A stretch of DNA of 64,000 bases. Source: Sphagnum compactum (Eukaryota > Bryophyta > Sphagnopsida > Sphagnales). The translations under genes were made by a program, and so were the position numbers. The stretch spans positions 16,492,001 to 16,556,000 of the forward strand of contig OZ234498.1 in NCBI GenBank assembly GCA_965153455.1, given 5' to 3'. The notes beneath the pieces were generated by a model, which was not told the origin of the DNA, made no database searches, and worked only from the letters and a program-made list of their open reading frames with translations. Positions 47,056 through 59,266 of this stretch are shown here, piece after piece (positions within the stretch are counted from its first letter, which is position 1; the number at the start of each line of letters is the position of its first letter).

Positions 47056-49469
47056 ATTGTAGCCATGTTGGAATTAACAAATGTGTCAAAGCTCCTATAT
47101 TACAAGAATGACATAAAGAAGATCATTAGGTTGTGCATGAAACAATTGGAGGATACAAAACAAAAGCTCAAAGAATGATTAGTGGGCTTGAGATACAACA
47201 TGGAAGATCAGAAAGTAAAATTTGGGAAGGCCCAAAATAACATACATGCAATCGAAATAACACTTTTCAAATGCAAAGAGAATAACAACATGCATGGCCA
47301 CCACCTAGGTGATTATCTTGAATAGTAGCCATCAAACTTATGTATTTGGAATTATTTTTCCTATTGAGGTTCTTCATACTTCCTTTGTGACATCTTGCAT
47401 TACATGTATCTTATCTTCATGGTCTTGCCAACTTTTCTTATGTTTATTACAAAAAGGACAACCAAGCCAACATCAATGTGGATGAAGTAGGAGATACAAT
47501 AATAACCTCCCAATTGGAGTCTAACGTTCAACAAATACATAATATTAAGAAGGGGAATAGAATATCATGAAACTGGAAAGGCAACACAACAAATGTTAAA
47601 CTTTGGTGGTGAATAAGAAGGAAATGGCCCTTCGAAGGCAAACATTGTTTGACAAAGTAGAAACTGATTATCAAATTTTTAACCGGGAGTTGGAAAAATG
47701 TATATGTAACATGAAGCAACTACTTGAGCTAAGTTGGATAGTATTTGAACCCAATGGGACAAAATGAAAACAAGAACTAACATGACTTTCAAGCCTAAGC
47801 CTATTCTACATTTTGAAAAACTTGTAGAGGATAATTGGAAAGACCTTCATTGTTGTTAATCCATGTGGATTCTATGACTAGGGCTTTCATTGTGTGGATG
47901 TTGTTGTCACATCTTGCAAACACATTTTTCATCCTTTCTACCTAGGTGTAATGATGAAAGAGTTAAACAAATGTTGAATATGTAATGTAAAATTTCATCT
48001 TGATTGATGGACAAGTTGGGGATTCTAGAAAGTGGATGAAGAGTTGATTGTACTTGCAAAGCAAATGAATCTTCAACAAACTCAAAAAGACATAACAATG
48101 AAAAGTTAAAGAAGCTACAACATCCGAACTTGATTTAACATGTGAAGGTACATGTGTTAAGTTCTAAAGTTCTCATATGTTTTGTTGTGGTCAAATGTTC
48201 TTCAATGTTTCGTTATTGCTTTGTATTTTCGTTGGAGAATTCAATCTCAAGTTTGAATTAAACCGGCATGGATGTAGGTGAAGCAACAAAGCTAAGATGG
48301 ATAGAGTATGGTTCCACAAGCTTCATTAGGTTTCCTTTTTCCAAAGCACATGGTGGATACACAAATGTCAAATCCATTTGGTTTGTTGTCATATTCAAAT
48401 GGGGTAAATGCACAAATGAGTGGCTCATTTTTGTGACATTTTTAAATTTCTGCAATACCCATCTTGTTTTATTGTTTCCTCGCAAAACATATAATGTCAA
48501 ATTTTCCAATTGGGACTTGGTTTTAGATTATCAACTTGATTATGAAAACATATGTACAATCATTTCTTGAAAAAAATTCCCTCACTTTTACCTATGGACT
48601 TTTGAAATTAAAAAATAGGGACTAGTTGGTTGACTGAAGGTTTATAAAATTATGATGTTAACATAGAATTCCAATCCAAATGATTTGGAGTGACTAAATA
48701 TGTCAAATTTTATTATTATAAAAATTTATATTTGAAAACCTTATCTTGAAAACTTTAACCATTTCATAGTATTGGACTTTTGTGTTCTCAGAATTGGCCC
48801 ATATTTTTATAAGTCCTTAATTGTTATATATTTTCTTTGATTTGAATTTTATTTTCACCAAAGCCAAGGTTTTTGAGGTATCTAAGTGGGCTTCCATTAA
48901 TATGAACTTTTTTTTTTTTTAATACGTGGACTTTATTACAATTTAACCAATGTTACCAGAGGTACAATATGAAAAAATAGTCAAATGCTAGTATGTAAGA
49001 TGTTGGCCCTGTTGGTGCAATGAAAACTTTGATTTATGTGATTTCTACCTTTCTGACAGACTTGCACACAACTTGTCAAATGCCAAAAAATATAGCCAAA
49101 ATTTGGAACTGTGGGACACAAGGAAGAATCAACAATGTTGACAATCACCAAAAATTGCATGATACTAGTATACATTTAGAGCATAAGAAACATATTGGCT
49201 AAATGAGTCCTTAGTGCAAGTTGCACAATGAAAGTCATGACAGCACACCTCCATGCTTTTACATTACATATGCCTATTACATTTCTGAACGTCTACTGCA
49301 ATGACCCAAACCTGAATATAATGCTTCTCTTTGCTATTCCTTACAGTAAGAATCTTGCATGTATTACACAATTTCCAGTTGATGGAGCCTATCATGACTC
49401 CACTTGCAACTGCAATACTGCAGTAAAATCCAGGCCACTAAGGTATTGAAAATTCAAGTGAACTCTAAA

Positions 49470-50440
49470 GTTCCAGAAACAACTTTCTATGTTGTTAAAG
49501 TTACAACTGAAGCAAGTACCATCAGTTATATACTTTGCATTTTCTGTTTCACAATTTGACAACATAACCACAGGCTATATGTTGCACTTTGTCATCAAAT
49601 ACAAGAGTCTTGGCTTCTTGCAGTGACCAACACCACAACACAAAAGCCACATTGAATGGACAAATAAAGCTCAGAGTCGCACAAATAAAGAAACAGCCTT
49701 GAGCCCTTCCTTGAAAAGTCAACAACAGAATGTACAAAATGTCAAGAAGCCCATCAATTCTTCTCAGCTATCCATCTTTTGCAACGATTTGACTATCTGC
49801 TTGTAAGTTGTAAAGTAATGTTCCAGAAGTAACTTTCTATGTTGTCAAAGTGAAAACTGAAACAAACACCATCACTAGAACACTTCCAGTAGTTTCTATT
49901 TCACAATTTGACAACATAGCCACAGACTATATCTTGCACTTTGTCATCAAATATGAGAGTCACAACACAAAGACCGCATTGAGTTCCCAAAGAAAGCTCA
50001 AAAGCCACAAAAATGAAGAAACAACCTTGAGCCCTTCCTTGAAAAGTCAACAACAGAACCTACAAGATGTTCAAGCCCATCATTTCTTTTCAGATATCTA
50101 TCTTTTTGCAACAATTTGACTATCTGCTTGTTATGCAATGTTCTAGAAATAACTTTCATTGTTGTGGATGTTAAAACTAAAGCAAGTACCATTACCTATT
50201 TACTTTGCAGTTTCTATTTCATAATTTGACAACAGAGCCTATTTTGCACTCTGTCATCAAATACAAGAGGCCTAACTACCTGCAGTGACTAACATCACAA
50301 CACAAAAGTCAGCTTGAACTTCCAAAAATGCTCAAAGTCACAAAGATGAAGAAACAGCCTTGAGCCCTTTCTTGAAAACAACAAAACCTGCAAGATGTTG
50401 AAACCCACCATCTCTTCTTAGATATCTATTTTTAAGTGTC
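49470..50440. repeat. ~330-bp tandem repeat, three units
   Basis: Units begin GTTCCAGAAACAACTTTC (49470), GTTCCAGAAGTAACTTTC (49820) and GTTCTAGAAATAACTTTC (50140). Shared blocks include TTTCACAATTTGACAACATA, TTGCACTTTGTCATCAAATA, CACAACACAAA, GAAGAAACA(A/G)CCTTGAGCC and CTATCTGCTTG. The third unit loses similarity near 50440. Open minus-strand frames within it are repeat-derived. Confidence 0.85.
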
Positions 50441-50984
50441 ACTCTGATTATCCACCTAGAACGCAATGCCAATTCTATCAATAGAAAAGCCAACAAGTTG
50501 ATGGTTGTTTGAGTCATCGCAACCATAATCAATATAAGATTATGCCAAATTTTCACCATTTGTTGGGTGCTATCGAAAGGGTTGACATACTTGTGGAGGA
50601 TTGTTACAATGGAAAGAATTGGTTGAGAACAACAATCTTCCAAGTGAATGAGGAGGCTTTTATTTGGGATTCTCCATGATCTCCAATGGTGCAAACACAC
50701 CATTAATTTGTTATCTAAAAACTACAAGACATTCAAAATGTAGAGGCAACAATAGTGAGAATATTGTGAAGGCTTTTAAATAAGTTGATGTAGAAAGGGA
50801 CACTGTTTGAAGCAATGCCAATGCATGAAGAAGGGGTATTCTTATAGCAAATTGTGTGTAACTTATAATCACAGCAACCTAATGGAAAGAGACCCTCAGT
50901 CCTATTATGTTGGGGGCCCTAATCTCAGCTGAAATTTTTATTTACTTCTATGAATACCTGTCCGAGTCACAAGAGAATGTCATG

Positions 50985-51425
50985 GAATCCTTTTTGGCTG
51001 CTGGATGACAACATAACTGGTCACGGATGTCAATGATCTCACAGATGAGTGAGTCTCTGCAGATCTAAAGAAGAATATTATGCAGGCATGCCTCAAGGAG
51101 AAGCTGACACAAGCACAGCTTGCACAGGTAGTACTGATTGGCTTAATACCACCTAGTGTGGTAGCATGTTAGGTTTTTTTGTGCTGCAATGTACAATAAT
51201 CTCTTGTGGTCAATCTTGATCTCCCCATGCACTTGAGCTCACTTGGTAGTAGTGGGGGGTGCCAAAGTTTTGTCTTTTTGAATTTTGTCTGCCAGCAAAT
51301 TAACAAGAAGCCACAGGTCATTGAAGAAGATGAAGCAGGGAAAGTGATTCCAAACAATCAAATCATCACAAAACTAGAGTGTGTCCTTGGTGTTAGGGTT
51401 TTTATTGGCAGTCTGGAAGAGCAAG
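50985..51425 (+). pseudogene. MBF1: MBF1 (multiprotein bridging factor 1) pseudogene
   Basis: MBF1 is a small coactivator whose C-terminal Cro/C1-type helix-turn-helix is its hallmark. Two exons of that domain remain. The first (to 51127) reads DLKKNIMQACLKEKLTQAQLAQ-like sequence ending at a GT donor. The second (from 51296, after TCTGCCAG) reads QINKKPQVIEEDEAGKVIP, then NNQIITKLECVLGVRV. This matches the plant core (KKAIMQAR..KLTQAQLAQMINEKPQVI). A TGA stands immediately before VSADLKK where family members have Arg, the usual LRGK end is replaced by unrelated residues, and the N-terminal half is not found. The retained 168-bp GT-AG intron shows a DNA-level duplicate, not a processed copy. 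Confidence 0.85.
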
Positions 51426-52879
51426 ATATATGTAACCATGTGAGTTGTGTGAGAGTAGTGTCTCTTAATTATAAATTTGTGAATTGTTTTCTTTAGGTCG
51501 TTAAATTTGTGACAAGAAGGAAGGATTAATGCATGGTTTTGAATGCATGTAGCAAGAACTGATTGAACTGTAACTTACACAAAAGTTGTACATACTCTTT
51601 CTTGACTGATGACTGATCCATTAACAATGTGCATTGGTCTAAGTCATACAAGGTGAGCCACCTTCAAGGGTTTGAGCAAGAATGTTTGTCGCCATACAGC
51701 TGGGTGGCTTCCCTGCAAAGAGAAGATGCGTCTGATATGTGTTTTCAAGGCAGAGCTTGGAATTCCAACTTTCAATTAACCAGATCTGGTATATTTTCAT
51801 CATTTATTTGAGCTTGCTTAAGCAACTATTGTGAATAACTGCAAGACTTTTAATTAACATAAGATTAGTGAACTCTGTTTGGCCTGATTTGGAAAGATAA
51901 AATAGAGCTTGGTGGATTCAGTGATGGACCAATCAATTCCTTCAAAAAGATGAATTCGTAAAATGTCTATTAGTTGTCATCATACAGTTACTCCTCTACA
52001 AATGGGATTTTCTCCCAGCATACTATCCTACGAGAAGGGGTCCACTGCTTGAAATATGAATTATTCCAAGAGCCTAAATTAGCTTGTACTTGAGCAAAGA
52101 AAAATCAACAGTGAGTGACCTCATTGCCTCCCATCACTCCTATCTTTATGACCTTGCCTTGTGTTCTTTGGCTTTGGGCCCCTACTATGGACTATGTTAT
52201 CCTCGGTATGCCCTGTCATATCCAAGGTTTTGAGAAGCCTTGGGTTTTGTTTCTAGTAGATTTTGCATGCATCTTGCAACTCAAAAAGTGAAAAAAATTG
52301 AAGCTTGGATTGAAATTAGCCCATTTAAGAACATTGAAACATTATGTAGACCATTCATGAATCACGATTCTCATTTCTTTTCGTTTTTGCCTTCTTTTTG
52401 AGCTTTCCTTGTCTTCCTCTCACAAACCTCTTTGCTCAATCAATAGCCATCTTCCACTATGGTACACACTTACATAATGCTAGGTTTCCATATGGAACTT
52501 CATTTGAATGTGCACCATTGTAAATTCAAACCAGCAACATAAAAGAATTCATTCATACTTAATGCAAGCTTTTGTGCACAAGTTTGTGGAAGACTTTGTT
52601 CACCACTAGAAGTGAGAGCTTCAAAGCCCTTCTCAAACTTTTGTTTTGTAATGAAGAATCAGCTTTAGAATTTTAACAGTTGTTTCATATTGTATTGAAG
52701 GGAGCAATGGCTGTAATCTTGTTTGTACAAACAATGGCCTTGATTTTTTATGTGCAAAAATTTTAGAGTGAGTCTGATCTTGGATTTGACATTCATATGT
52801 GTTCACATTAATAAACAAATGTGCTTATTACTTCCCCATAGAATACCAATAAGTTCATTCAACACTGGAGTACCTTGGC

Positions 52880-53080
52880 AACTTAGACACTAATTATGTT
52901 ATTCATAAAAATGTTGAAATTTTCAAACTAGATGTTTTATCAAAGAACAAATTTTTTTAAAGGAAAATAGAGAAGCTTTTCGAATATTAGAGAATGTCCT
53001 ATTTTGACATGAAATCTTCAAAATTAATTAGTTATTATATAGACACTGCCCCTGTATTTCAGTAGTTAGCATTCGCAATA
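52880..53080. repeat. dispersed ~190-bp repeat, copy 2
   Basis: It aligns with 41588-41790 through GACACTAATTATGTTATT, AAAATGTTGAAATTTTC, CAAAGAACAAATTTTTTTA, GAATATTAGAG and GAAATCTTCAAAATTAATTA, then a GCCCCT word. Beyond it the two loci share a further CATTTTGAGAATG block, so the parent repeat is longer than this core. Confidence 0.6.
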
Positions 53081-54484
53081 TAACCTCAAGGCTAGAGCAT
53101 TCTTGAAATAAGGGGCTTAGGACAGACAACACACTAGTCAAGTCTCATCTTGCATTTTGAGAATGTCTCTCACCCATGGGCTTTAGCCATCATAAAGCAT
53201 GAGGTGAACACTATCATGAACCCAAATGAATCTGGATCGCCAGTCTTTCAAAGGGGAAGGTTCTTACACCTACTTCTAAAAAATGGGAGAGATCTTACCT
53301 CCATAAATGGGTGTAAGGTCCTTTGCACTCTTTAAGAAGTAACTGTAATATCCCTCCTCTTTGCTAAGAAGGATATTTGTGGATACAAGGTGCCCTCAAA
53401 ATGGACTAGGAAATCTCCTTGAGAAATATCCTAGGCATTGTGAATCACAAAGCCAATCTCAATCATGAGCCTAAATATATGTAGATTAGAAGGGGACAGT
53501 TCTTACACCTACTCCATTAGAGTGGGATGGATCTTATGCCTAGAGATGAAAAGTCCTAGAGTGGGAGGTTTACCTTATCCTACCTACCTACCCAAGAGAC
53601 CTAGAAGGAGACCTAGAAACAAGAACAGACTCCAATGGTTGTCAGGGTGGTTCTTAGGATTCATAACCACAGTTTGAAACCAAGGACCCAATTCTGTTAT
53701 ATAACCATGGCTTTCAAAGTTTTTTTAAAGATCAAATAACCAACCATGGAAACCACCAATTCATTGCTAGTTCATTCATGAAAACCACCAGTTTAAGTTC
53801 TTTGACCTTACAATGGCCTCAATCTTGGCTGTCAGGTTCCTTACTGACAATCTAGGGTTCAAGCCTTGGACAAGGTAAGTCCCTCCAAACAAGGCCTCCC
53901 CTAAATTGGAGCCCACGATCGGCTACCACCTTGTATTTTTATTCTTTTCAGAACCATGGAAATGAATCCTAAGAACCGCGTAATACCTGACAGGGTCTGC
54001 TGGCAATGGGAGTGTATGCATTTTTGCAAAGCTACTATTGTGGGATGTCACCAAACCCAAATACCCATTTTAAAGTTTGGTATTCAGACCAGAATCGTCT
54101 GGTGTGTCCACCTTATTACTTCAACCCAGATCAACAAAATGTGTAGGGTAAGGCCCTAGGGTGAGGGCATTCTCAAAATAAGGGGCCTAGGACAAGGCCA
54201 TAATTATCATGAACCAAACCTATGTAGATCACAAGGCGTAGGAGTGAGAGGGATATTATGCCTAAATTATGCCTACTTATAAGTGTAAGAACCCTCCTAT
54301 TATTGAGGAGAAGCCATAATATCCCTCCCATTTTCTAGGAGGGATATTGATGGATATAAGGTGCCCTCCAAATACACTACAAATTTTCTTTGAGTGCTTT
54401 ACAACTAACTAACTGAAGTTTAGCTTACTAAGTTGAAATGCTTTTTTAAATGCATGGTTCCAACACATACATTGAGCCAGTTCA

Positions 54485-54650
54485 ACACTCATTATATTAT
54501 TTTCAGAAATCTTGAACTTTTCAGAAAAATATTTTTTTCTGAAAGAAAATAAAGAATCTGATGGAATATTTGAGAGTATATCATTGTTGAAGTGGAATTC
54601 TCAATTAATTATTCGAAAAACATGTGTGGAGCTGGCCAAGGTACTACACA
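54485..54650. repeat. dispersed ~190-bp repeat, copy 3
   Basis: It follows the same order of words as copies 1 and 2 (AACACTCATTATATTATTTT, AGAAATCTTGAAC, ATATTTTTTTCTGAAAG, GGAATATTTGAGAG, GGAATTCTCAATTAATTA) but is the most diverged. Confidence 0.55.
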
Positions 54651-56399
54651 GTATATGCTTGCCTTCTCAAAATGCACTGTCCATGTTGTAATCCTCTTGG
54701 GGAAGTTTTTTATGCAATTCTTGAACTAAATTTCATAACTTTCTTCCTCAAAATGTGCCAATTTTTTTGGAATTTTTTTTAAAATGTTCCCTTGACCATG
54801 TTGCTTGGGACTTTTGGGTGGGGGAGCTTTCTTCTTTTGAAATTGCCATAATTAGCTAATAGGTTTTAGTGATTTGCCAACATGTAATAGGATTCCTAGA
54901 ATTGCTACTATTTGTCTCGTAGCCAGATTTGGCTAAATCCTCTTATTATCCTTTTACTAAAGCTCTTTTAGCCACATTTTGAGCATGTTTTGAAGCCGCG
55001 TGCTTCCTCTTGGCTCTTACCCTCCTCCCATGTTCCCTAGCTTGGAGACAGTGGGGATCACATGCTTTTTCCTGGATGCTACCTCCAGGAATATGCAAAG
55101 AATCATACCCGGAATCACACACAAAAAAAAAAAATTCCGTCTATGTTATTATATTGAAGCCAGCCTTTTTTTCACTGACGAAATTTCGCCAAAAAGCGAA
55201 CTTAAATGTTAAAAATTCGAAAAAGAAGTCATTATTGAGGTTTTGAGTTGCCAAAAGTGAAAAACAATAAAAAGTTTAAATTTCTGTCAGATTCCTACAT
55301 TTGGTTTCATTGTGTAGCCAAAAATATAGAAGGATGATTAAATACTTGTACTTTATATCTGGTTTGTAGCCATATTTGGCTAAATCTTGCTAAGGATGAT
55401 TCACATTTCTTCTACATCTTTCCATGGATGATGGCCACTTTGGCTACAAACAAAAATTTCTAAGAAAAAAAAATAATTTCATCACCACACTCCAGAAAGT
55501 GTAAGTAAATTGACTATCATTGTACGCACTACAAGATGTTTTGGCACAAAATAATTTGCAAAAGGTGTAGCCAAAAAAAGAGAAAAAAATTTATAGATAT
55601 TTGTCGAAATTGTTGAAAATTGCAACCATCGGGTTACTATTACAAATGCATTAACACAAGATGTATTTTTGCATACTTATTCCTCAGCTGTTGAAATTCT
55701 GAAAAATTAAATTTGAAATTGCCAAACCTGATTTTCTAAAATAATTAAATATCCAGCAAAGAAGAGCCAAACATCAGTCACAGGTATGCTAATAGCATAG
55801 TAATGTGATTTAAATGGATTGTTTTTAAATAATGGTGATCTTCTTCCATGTTGGTTGCTGCCTGCCCAAGATTAGAATTGTTAATAAAAGTTGTTTTAAA
55901 TCATTTTATTTAATGTTCAGTTTGTTATAAATATCCTTTTTTTTTCTTTTTTTTTTGGGGGTAGTTGATTTTTTAAAATAAGTGTATGTTATGATCTTCC
56001 ATAACTTTCATACAATATTTTTGTTGTTGTTGTTGTTGATTTTTGAAAAAAATACATGTATGTATTAAAAACACTTCTTTTTTTTTTTAGGAATTTGGAG
56101 AATTTTTCAATTTCAAATTTTGCTGATTTTATTTTTCTCAAAGAAAAGGAATTTTGAAACAGAAATACTATGTTAGGTGCTACCTGCCCAAGAATTTTTT
56201 TCCTTTAAAAAAGAAAAAAATCACAAAAAAAGCAGACAGAACACAGAAGGGCATCATGATGATGAGTGTGGGAAAAGAGTTGGTGTAAGTGTATTAATAA
56301 AGAAAACCAGGAACCCCCCTCCCCCCCCCCCGCCAAAAAAAAAAGGGGAAAAAAAGTAGCCAATTTTTGTCAGGGTATATCTCACAAGCACCCTGGAAT

Positions 56400-57563
56400 C
56401 TTGGGCCAATTTCCATATCCTTCATGTACAACCCTTTCTCTCTTTGGAAACTCACTCACTCACTCACTCAACTCACTGCCCAATTCCTCCTCTTCCTCCT
56501 CCTCCTCCTCTTCCTCACTTGCTCACCCATCTCCAGCTACAACAACAACAATACTAGAATCCATGGAGACACCATCACAGCCATGACAATCACACCGATA
56601 CCAACAACAACAACAACATTGACTCATTCATATAATAAGGTTTGTAAAAAACTCTCTCTCTCTCTCTCTCTCTGTAGCTCTCTCTTGACCCCAATTGTTT
56701 TTTGTTTTTCTATTGGGGTGCGTAGTTGGCTAGCTAGCTCCTCCAGGCACCCAATTTCCCTCTTTTTGGTTTTTTCTTTTTTGAATCTCTTTCTCTCTCT
56801 CTCTCTCTCTCTCTCGCTCCTTTTGGGTTTTTCTTTCAATTTTGATGGTTGGGTAGTTTTTTGCACCCTGTTGTATGTCATGTTTATGCCATGAATGAAA
56901 GCCCACTTTTGGCCTTTGCTTTCAATTTTGCTGTTTGGGTAGTTTTGTAGTTTTTTTTACTCTGTTTGTCATGTTATGTCATGCCATGAATGAATGAGAC
57001 ACCAAGTTTATTTTTATTCTTTTTTGGGGGGTTGAGGGTTTGATCTTTTAGATGATGTTGAGTCCAGATAATGTGTTTCAATCCAGGCAAGAGTCTTGTT
57101 GTTCTTGTCTATGTCACATTAGTGAGGGAATCAGTCAATGTTGTAAAGTCTGAGAACAGCAGCGCGCACACACACACACAAGTTTGGAATTGGAATTGTT
57201 TGATTGGGAAAGCAAGGAAGAAGCAATCAATGAATTTAAGTAAATTGGAAAAAAACAAAAACCCCAAACAAAAAGATCCCATGGAAATCTCTCTACAAAT
57301 TCTGTTGATTTAGCTCTGTCTAATCTGATGAGAGAGTTTTGAATTTCAGTGACCCCGTTACTAGGACTGAAATTTTGACACAACAAAAATCAATGACCAG
57401 ATGGACAATTGCCCAATTCAGACCCGAATGGAGTTTTTCTGGGATAGTATTCAAGCTAATGAATGTCCATGTTTTTGTGTGCAAATGGATGTGTGCCTTA
57501 CTTGTGCAATTTTTCACAAGGGAGGGATTGACAGGAGGAGAGCAAAGTGAGAGAGAGAGAGCC
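56400..57563 (+). promoter_or_regulatory. leader of the OCA1-like gene with putative 5' UTR intron and two uORFs
   Basis: A pyrimidine-rich ACTC/CCT leader (56450-56520) precedes ATG 56563, which opens a 7-codon frame (METPSQP, stop 56584-56586). Its TGA overlaps the next ATG (56583) as ATGA. That second frame runs 19 codons to a good donor AAG|GTTTGT (56639/56640). A matching acceptor, GAATTTCAG|TGACC (57349), would make it stop at once. So the simplest model is a non-coding first exon with two overlapping uORFs and a ~709-bp UTR intron. CT microsatellites lie in that intron. This is inferred, without transcript data. Confidence 0.45.
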
Positions 57564-58266
57564 ATGTCATACTTTGTTCCACCCTGCAACTATGGCATGG
57601 TGGAATATGACCTCAGCCGATCAGGACAATGTCATCAGCTCAACTTTCCTTTCCTGGAGCGCCTTCATCTCAAGACTATCATTTATCTCTCACATGATGA
57701 GCCTTCTCAACCTTTGTACACATCTTACCTCTTCCCCCACACCCACTCTGATTTATTTTTCTAATCACTACTACAAACCCCAAAAAATATATATATACCT
57801 ACTACATTAGGGTAAGATTCTAATGTGTAGTAGTTAAGCACAACCTGCTGGATTTCAGTGATGGATCTCATTGTTTGCTAGCTGAACATTGGGTTGAGGG
57901 ATCTATCTCATTGTTTGCAAGCTGAAAGTTGAACTTATAAGAGTACTTGGAGCCAAATTGTGGGCTGGGGTGCTGATGGGGGGTGATGGGTAGTCTAAGT
58001 TTTTTGAATGATCAAGGGATCACTCTACGACGACCATCACGAGCTGATGAGGACACCAACGTAATAACAGATGCCCATCCCATGTCTGAGTCTGAGGTCC
58101 TCGCTGCCTTACAGGTGGTCCTCTTCACACCTTTATGTATTCAAAACTTGTTCCATCTTTTTACTCATGCAAAAAACTGCATTTTAAAAAATCACAAAAA
58201 TGTGAGGAATTTGTTGCTGAAAATATTACTCTCAAATTGTGTGTCTGAAAATTGTAGATGTAGTAG

Positions 58267-58297
<31 letters not shown>

Positions 58298-59266
58298 TGT
58301 CTATACTGGGCAACTTGCAATATGATCTTAAATCTTGCTCAACATAAATACAGCAATTGTTTTGTGAATCCCATCACGAAAACCAAAACTGCATCATCAT
58401 CTTTCACTCACCCATCTCCACAAAATTGGCACTTCAGTGAAGTGCGCTAAGCAAATGTCTTAAATTTTGTGTGTGCATGTGTGTATGGCAGGTGATCTTG
58501 TCACCACAATACTATCCTCTACATGTAATGTGCAGTTTTGGACGCCATCGTACTGGTATGTTTACAGAGGAACAACCTTGAAAAACCTGAAAGCCATTTT
58601 AAATGATCCCCCCACAAAAAAAGAGTTACAAAATACTGGCAGTTTCTCAACAATTCCTTCCAGTTTTTGTGGAAGTAAGAGTTGGAGCCAAGCTCAGAAG
58701 AATAAATTAAGGATTTGGACAGGGCGGGCGGGGCAGGGGAATGCAGAGGGGGCCAGAAACTCAATCTGCTGATGGCAATGCATGGGTGATTTGGAGCAGG
58801 CACTGTGATTGCATGTCTGAGGAAGCTGCAGAGGTGGAACTTGACAGCAATAATGGAGGAGTATAGGCGTTACACTGGCAGCAAGGTTCGCCTTCTCAAT
58901 GAACAGGTAAAGATTTTTTTCTGCTGCCTCCAGTATTACTACAGGCTACAATCGCTGGACCTTTGTTTCAGGTTCTTGTCCTACAAGGAATAGAGTAGTT
59001 AGTACCCACAATCAACATTAGAGTTTCCAAGAACCTACCTGGCTTATACTTCCCAAGGACCCACTCATGCAAGCTTTGCAAGTACACACTCATGCTTCCA
59101 AGGACCCGCTTATCATATTGCTTCCAGTTATTGTTATTGTTGTCAAGTATATCTCACTCAACATCTTATTGGTTTTTTGGTGGGTTTCTTTTTTGCACTG
59201 CAGTTCATTGAGCTGTTTGATACAGATCTTGTACGAATTCCAATGGACCGACCAGCATGGTTGTGA
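57564..59266 (+). CDS. OCA1-like atypical dual-specificity phosphatase (PFA-DSP/Siw14 superfamily)
   Basis: Exons 57564-57715, 57994-58114, 58492-58555, 58800-58906 and 59204-59266 splice in phase to 168 aa. The protein opens [20 protein letters not shown], the family's VPP-N-xxVE-RSG start, followed by [16 protein letters not shown]. The P-loop is [10 protein letters not shown], a CX5R motif with Cys105 and Arg111; the usual His before Cys is Met. It is followed by [20 protein letters not shown] and ends [16 protein letters not shown]. This matches yeast OCA1 (oxidant-induced cell-cycle arrest) better than the Siw14-type PFA-DSPs known from Arabidopsis, which hydrolyse inositol pyrophosphates. 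OCA1 itself is often considered catalytically weak, so activity is uncertain. ATG 57564 was chosen because it sits just before the conserved VPP; in-frame upstream ATGs (57393, 57459) would add unconserved residues. Confidence 0.9.

Larger units (their letters stand above)
40663..50984. other. intergenic, diverse small repeats, no intact gene
   Basis: The first 300 bases are the presumed GT2 promoter. Beyond it lie a GGCGAAATTTCGCC palindrome (41139), dispersed repeat copies (41362, 41588), a ~60-bp tandem triplet (43141-43310), long AT-rich DNA, an A-run near 45909, an unidentified open frame (46810-47055) and a ~330-bp tandem triplet (49470-50440). No conserved coding exon was recognised. 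Confidence 0.5.
51497..56379. other. intergenic, repeat-rich, no gene recognised
   Basis: It holds two copies of the ~190-bp dispersed repeat (about 52880 and 54485), a pair of diverged segments around AGGATATTTGTGGATACAAGG (53367 and 54345), two copies of the AGCCAAATTTGGCT-type repeat (54919, 55366) and several T- or A-runs. Short frames show no domain. Confidence 0.55.

Noticed and set aside
57981-57993. Starting an OCA1-like protein at a GTG/ATG just before exon 2
   Set aside because: These bases belong to the intron; splicing at 57994 restores the family sequence in phase with exon 1.
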